Shown here: one piece after another, positions 60,672-64,000 of the stretch
Position numbering within the stretch: position 1 is the first letter of the stretch
Layout: every line of letters begins with the position of its first letter
Assembly (NCBI GenBank): GCA_903834475.1
Contig: CAILJH010000211.1
Span: forward strand, 1 to 64,000
Length of the DNA: 64,000 nt
From: an uncultured Prolixibacteraceae bacterium
GTDB lineage: Bacteria > Bacteroidota > Bacteroidia > Bacteroidales > Prolixibacteraceae
Reading direction: 5' to 3'
The notes under the pieces: model-generated
Told to the model about the DNA's origin: nothing
Seen by the model: the letters and a program-made list of their open reading frames with translations, nothing else
Databases searched by the model: none
Program-made: the position numbers and the translations under genes

Positions 60672-61301
60672 TTATTCTCCCTGATTAGAAAACCGTTCGT
60701 TTAACCAATCGGGTTTCATGTTTTTATTTTTCAAATTGTCAACTTGTTTTTTTTCTGTTTTAGAACCCTCTTCTGCCGAACTTTCGCCATAAATCAGATT
60801 ATGAATGGCACGTAAACTATTCACCAGTTTCTGTCCCCATAAATGTGCAAAGTTATTCTGACTTTCAGAAAGTGCGAGCGCCATAACTTCTTCGTCAAGA
60901 GTCCGAAAAGACATCACAAGGTCTTTCATGTCCTGATAAATATCGGCTACATTTTCAGCAATACTGGCTGTAAGAGCCGATTCACTGAACTGCATTCCGG
61001 ATAGAAATACTTCCTGGTAATCGTCGCCTGCACCGGTATGATGAAGTACTTTTTGCTGAATCAGGTTGTAATCCAATTCATTCACATACTTTTCGAGTTC
61101 ATCATCGGCTTCCATTTCAAATTCCGGCAATAAACTGGCTTTGAGGTATAAAAGTGGCAGTAATTTTTGTAATCTTCCGAGAAAATCAGATGTTTCCTTG
61201 TCTTCTGAATGTTCCAGAAAACTGCAAAATTCGTTGGCAACAGTAATCAGCTCAATTACATTTTTTGAATACACCAGATTGTTTAATCCTTCTTCAATCA
61301 T
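60672..61301 (-). CDS. DUF5063 domain protein
   Basis: 209 residues, all helical, no signal. The pattern VIELITVANEFCSFLE, LPLLYLKASLLPEFE and the C-terminal NFAHLWGQKLVNSLRAIHNLIYGE (about 150-175) fits DUF5063, a family of small helical proteins of unknown function. Conserved neighbour of the DEDD exonuclease here, 5 bases apart. Cytoplasmic. Confidence 0.82.
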   Translation of the reverse strand: MIEEGLNNLVYSKNVIELITVANEFCSFLEHSEDKETSDFLGRLQKLLPLLYLKASLLPEFEMEADDELEKYVNELDYNLIQQKVLHHTGAGDDYQEVFLSGMQFSESALTASIAENVADIYQDMKDLVMSFRTLDEEVMALALSESQNNFAHLWGQKLVNSLRAIHNLIYGESSAEEGSKTEKKQVDNLKNKNMKPDWLNERFSNQGE

Positions 61302-61394
61302 GAAACAAAATCTAAAATAGGGTACAAAAGTATAAAGAATTTTTGTTCAGTGGATTTAAGGTGAAGTTTATTGGGAAAGATTTGGGCAAAGTGA

Positions 61395-61470
61395 GTCATT
61401 GATTGTCATTCAGTAGTCATTTGGTAGTTATTCAGAGGTCATTAAGTGGTCATTTGATGGTCATTTGATT
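61395..61470. repeat. 11-bp degenerate tandem repeat, seven units
   Basis: GTCATTGATT, GTCATTCAGTA, GTCATTTGGTA, GTTATTCAGAG, GTCATTAAGTG, GTCATTTGATG, GTCATTTGATT: 11 bases each (first unit 10), consensus GTCATTnnGTn. Confidence 0.75.
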
Positions 61471-61603
61471 ATTGAATCGTTGAATTGTCAAATCTTGAGT
61501 CCACTTCGAAAGGTGCTGAATGAAGAAAAAATGCCACCAAAACATTTTTCGTTGTAGACTCAATCTTCAAATCTTCAAATTGTTGAATCTTAAAATTGTC
61601 GCA
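61469..61603. repeat. 8-bp-periodic tracts beside recQ
   Basis: Units TTATTGAA, TCGTTGAA, TTGTCAAA, TCTTGAGT (61469-61500) and TCTTCAAA, TCTTCAAA, TTGTTGAA, TCTTAAAA, TTGTCGCA (61564-61603) in 8-base steps. The last unit abuts the recQ stop. Confidence 0.55.
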
Positions 61604-63505
61604 TCATTTCCTCCATTCCATCCGGTTATCCACCCGGTAAACAATTTTTTCATTTTCCAGCAGCCAGCGAATTATTTTCACCACATTCTCTGGTTTTCCT
61701 TCAATCCGGGTCAGTAATTCTTCATAGAAACACGACACAATCAGCACTTTTTTAATCTGATCGCTGACGGTATCAAATTCGTATTTACTAATATTCAACT
61801 CATTACGCTCCAAACAAACGTCGCATTTTCCGCAGCGAACCGACTCTGTTTCACCAAAATACTGAAGCAACAACTGGCTCCGGCATTTGTGACCCGAAGC
61901 TGCATAATGAATCATCGCTTCAATCCGATGCAGGTAATCACGTTTGCGGTCGGTATAGTTTTCTTTGGTGATTTTCAGCCGTTCAACATCGATTCGCTCT
62001 TTGGCAAAAATAATGAATGGAGTTTTCTTTTGCGGAATGTAATCAATCACCTTCTGAGCTCTCAGTTTGCATAAAAACTCATAAACCATTTCCGGAGTAA
62101 TACTGGCTCGTTTGGCCAGCAATTGTTCGTCGATGGCTACATAGTTGGTAAACAGGCCGGTGTACGAGCGCAAAAGCAGTTTTACAAATCCGTCGAACCC
62201 TGCATTGGCCACCTGAAATTTGTACAAATCGTCGCGATCGACCTGAAAATATACTTTAGAAGGATTATCCAGTTCATCGGTCAATTCCAGATAACCTTCG
62301 CGTTGCAGAATTTTCAGACTATTATAAACTGTGGTAATCTGAAGCGAAAAGCTTGATGCGAAAGAAGCCATGCTGAATTCAAACGACTGATCTTTCCCAA
62401 AACCAACAGCCAGCTGATAGAAATTACAAATGGCCTCGTAAATTCGTTTGATTACATCTGGCTCAGGAAACGCCTTGATCACATTTCTCTCCAGTTTAAT
62501 CTTGTCGCTGTTGTTGTATAACAATACCGACCATGCAGTTTTTCCATCGCGCCCGGCACGACCGGCCTCCTGAAAATAAGCTTCGACCGAGTCGGGTGCT
62601 TCCAGGTGAATGACGAACCGTACATCCGCTTTATCGATGCCCATTCCGAAAGCATTCGTCGAAACAATTACGCGGCATTTACCATTCTTCCAGGCATCCT
62701 GTTTGGCCGATCTGATTTTGGAAGTCAATCCGGCATGGTAATAGTCCGCTGAAATTTTATTTTTCTGAAGTAAATCACTGACTTCGCGTGTTAGTTTCCG
62801 GCTTTTCACATAGACAATTCCGGTTCCTTTGGCTTTTAAAACCGCCTTTACGAGATAATTAATCTTATCTTCCTCATTCCTGACCAGATAAACCAGGTTA
62901 CTTCGGTAATAACTGGTGCGAAGTGTATTTTTCTTTTTGAATTTCAGTTGTTCCTGAATATCGTCGATTACCTGCGAAGTAGCAGTGGCTGTAACGGCCA
63001 GAACCGGAGCATTCGGCAATAAATCGCGCAATTCGGCAATCCGGAGGTACGATGGACGAAAATCGTAGCCCCACTGCGAAATGCAATGCGCTTCATCCAC
63101 AGCAATCAGATTGACATCCAGTTGTCCGACCCTTTCCCTGAACCGATCGGTAGCAATCCGTTCCGGAGAAAGGTATAAAAACTTGTAATCGCCCCAGACC
63201 GCATTATCCATGGCTATTTTTATTTCCTGGGAACTCATTCCGGAATATATGGCCAATGCTTTTATTCCCCGCTGGTTCAGGTTTTCAACCTGATCTTTCA
63301 TCAAGGCAATCAGTGGGGTAATTACGAGGCAAATACCTGGTTTCGAGAGCGAATAAACCTGATAAGTTACCGATTTTCCACCACCGGTTGGCATCAGTCC
63401 GAGCGTATCACGACCCTCCTCAACCGATTGAATAATCTCTTCCTGCAAAGGCCGGAATGATGCATAACCCCAGTATTTGGTCAATATTTGTTTGAATTCG
63501 CTCAA
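61604..63505 (-). CDS. recQ: ATP-dependent DNA helicase RecQ
   Basis: 633 residues from TTG 63503-63505, the first start codon after an in-frame stop and the position that gives the normal RecQ opening. Walker A LMPTGGGKSV (about 37-46), DEAH box VDEAHCISQWGYDFRPSY, and helicase C domain with IVSTNAFGMGIDKADVRFVIH and QEAGRAGRDG. The RQC zinc-like set CRSQLLLQYFGETESVRCGKCDVC (about 555-580) follows. No HRDC domain at the C-terminus. It unwinds recombination and replication intermediates. Confidence 0.93.
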   Translation of the reverse strand: MSEFKQILTKYWGYASFRPLQEEIIQSVEEGRDTLGLMPTGGGKSVTYQVYSLSKPGICLVITPLIALMKDQVENLNQRGIKALAIYSGMSSQEIKIAMDNAVWGDYKFLYLSPERIATDRFRERVGQLDVNLIAVDEAHCISQWGYDFRPSYLRIAELRDLLPNAPVLAVTATATSQVIDDIQEQLKFKKKNTLRTSYYRSNLVYLVRNEEDKINYLVKAVLKAKGTGIVYVKSRKLTREVSDLLQKNKISADYYHAGLTSKIRSAKQDAWKNGKCRVIVSTNAFGMGIDKADVRFVIHLEAPDSVEAYFQEAGRAGRDGKTAWSVLLYNNSDKIKLERNVIKAFPEPDVIKRIYEAICNFYQLAVGFGKDQSFEFSMASFASSFSLQITTVYNSLKILQREGYLELTDELDNPSKVYFQVDRDDLYKFQVANAGFDGFVKLLLRSYTGLFTNYVAIDEQLLAKRASITPEMVYEFLCKLRAQKVIDYIPQKKTPFIIFAKERIDVERLKITKENYTDRKRDYLHRIEAMIHYAASGHKCRSQLLLQYFGETESVRCGKCDVCLERNELNISKYEFDTVSDQIKKVLIVSCFYEELLTRIEGKPENVVKIIRWLLENEKIVYRVDNRMEWRK

Positions 63506-63570
63506 GTTTGCTTAACAAATTTTAAGATACATTAAAGTTTATAGTGATTGTGCCTCTAACAAATCGGGAC

Positions 63571-63598
63571 TTTGGTACCTGATTTTTTAGTAGTTTTG
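63571..63598 (+). promoter_or_regulatory. Promoter of the guaB fragment
   Basis: TTTG (63571-63574) and TAGTTTTG (63591-63598, an exact TAnnTTTG -7 box) with a 16-base gap, 32 bases upstream of the guaB start. The gap is slightly short compared with the usual range. Confidence 0.65.
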
Positions 63599-63629
63599 TC
63601 GTTTAATCAGAATATAAAATTACACATAA

Positions 63630-63821
63630 ATGTCGTTTTTCGTCGATAAAATTGTGCCGGGAGGTTTAACTTTAAATGATGTTCTGTTAATATCCTCTTA
63701 TTCAGAAGTTTTACCGCGCCAGCGTGGATTCACCTTTTGGTTCACCCGCTGCATCAGGGTTAATTCTCCCTTTAATAAGGCATTAAGCATTAGCGAGACT
63801 CCTAATTACAATTCCAGATAA
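63630..63821 (+). pseudogene. guaB: 5' fragment of guaB (IMP dehydrogenase)
   Basis: 63 codons. Residues 1-30 match the IMPDH N-terminus closely (LTLNDVLLISSYSEVLPR), and about 16 more still resemble it (TFWFTRCIRVNSPF), after which the match ends at about residue 46 and the frame stops at 63821. IMPDH is about 490 residues, so nearly all of the catalytic barrel is missing, including the Cys loop. No continuation in another frame is seen in the next 90 bases. A functional guaB may exist elsewhere. Confidence 0.8.
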
Positions 63822-63911
63822 ATGCAGAAAAAAGAAAAATGCAATAAGGAAGCTCACACATCCGTTTTATTCACTAAATCAATCCATAACTCTTCAAATC
63901 CTTGTAGTCCT

Positions 63912-64000
63912 ATGAAAATACAATCCAATGATCCATTAAAAAGAAAGCTCAAAAACCTGATGAGAAATATTTCAATCATACTTCTTGTCATTTCTTCGCT
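63912..64000 (+). CDS. Start of an exported protein, cut by the window edge
   Basis: An open frame starts at ATG 63912 (MKIQSNDPLKRKLKNL) or at ATG 63960 (MRNISIILLVISS), the latter giving a clean signal-peptide start. The frame is open to base 64000. In related genomes a peptidyl-prolyl isomerase gene commonly follows guaB, but too little is present to say more. Confidence 0.4.
   Translation, partial: MKIQSNDPLKRKLKNLMRNISIILLVISS

Larger units (their letters stand above)
61302..61603. other. Gap with two kinds of periodic sequence
   Basis: About 300 bases between DUF5063 and recQ, with no ORF. It holds an 11-bp-period tandem repeat (61395-61470) and 8-bp-period tracts (61469-61500 and 61564-61603). 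The latter stops exactly at the recQ stop codon. No promoter or terminator stands out. Confidence 0.55.

Noticed and set aside
61395-61470. CRISPR-like array
   Set aside because: Units are 11 bases, with no unique spacers and no cas genes.

Overview
The window looks like chromosomal DNA from a member of the Bacteroidota, probably close to Marinilabiliales/Prolixibacteraceae (the lineage is an inference). Supporting signs are TAnnTTTG-type -7 boxes, a type IX secretion sorting domain, a TonB receptor, a long NusB of Bacteroidota type, the nusB-DUF1573-yajC-ybbR-coaE order, AT-rich spacers with few Shine-Dalgarno sequences, and several TTG/GTG starts. No rRNA, tRNA, CRISPR array or prophage was seen.

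Layout. Bases 1-9369 (minus strand) hold an exported electron-transfer-like cluster: a NapH/NosR-type membrane Fe-S protein cut by the left edge, a Tat-exported polyferredoxin, a 70-residue Tat-exported four-cysteine protein, an NHL propeller and four PQQ-like propellers, with an ORF6N gene and a cysteine hydrolase embedded. Bases 9692-15112 hold an exported nucleoside hydrolase, an ADP-ribosylglycohydrolase lipoprotein, and a metal permease with a fused HMA domain behind a 16-4-16 inverted repeat. Bases 15341-21880 hold TPR proteins, a RelA-like enzyme with a damaged HD motif, ferritin, dnaX with an A10 slippage site, and glutathione peroxidase. Bases 22004-28338 form a potassium block (KdpE, KdpD, a kinase-less sensor, a KimA-like transporter). 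Bases 28580-37016 are mostly housekeeping genes. Bases 37096-37822 are a RAYT transposase inside a mirror-symmetric set of REP hairpins, with related REP elements elsewhere in the window. Bases 37828-44442 hold a GH88/105 hydrolase, a ProC-like enzyme, a DUF1800/DUF1501 pair and a fifth propeller.

Bases 44668-54651 are a metal/metalloid island. The first operon is arsR-arsE-arsF-arsG-arsP, an organoarsenical reduction and efflux set, with the same operator before arsR and arsP. An AbiEii-like toxin pair separates it from a second operon, arsR-arsC-four-helix-bundle-acr3, which has a different double palindrome. Next comes a probable copper-acquisition operon: a small Cys-rich membrane protein, a Met/His-rich lipoprotein, and a TonB receptor with a CxxxM site. 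Bases 54682-63505 hold a bifunctional glutathione synthetase, a MATE exporter, RlmI, a DEDD exonuclease, DUF5063 and RecQ. At the right edge a good promoter drives only a 5' fragment of guaB, and a further signal-peptide gene is cut by the edge.

A structural theme is that many spacers are built of degenerate 8-bp-periodic units (TTnnnnAA) that run up to start codons or over stop codons. One is a 7-unit run ending exactly at the acr3 ATG. There are also one 11-bp-period and one 7-bp-period tract. The features listed do not explain these.
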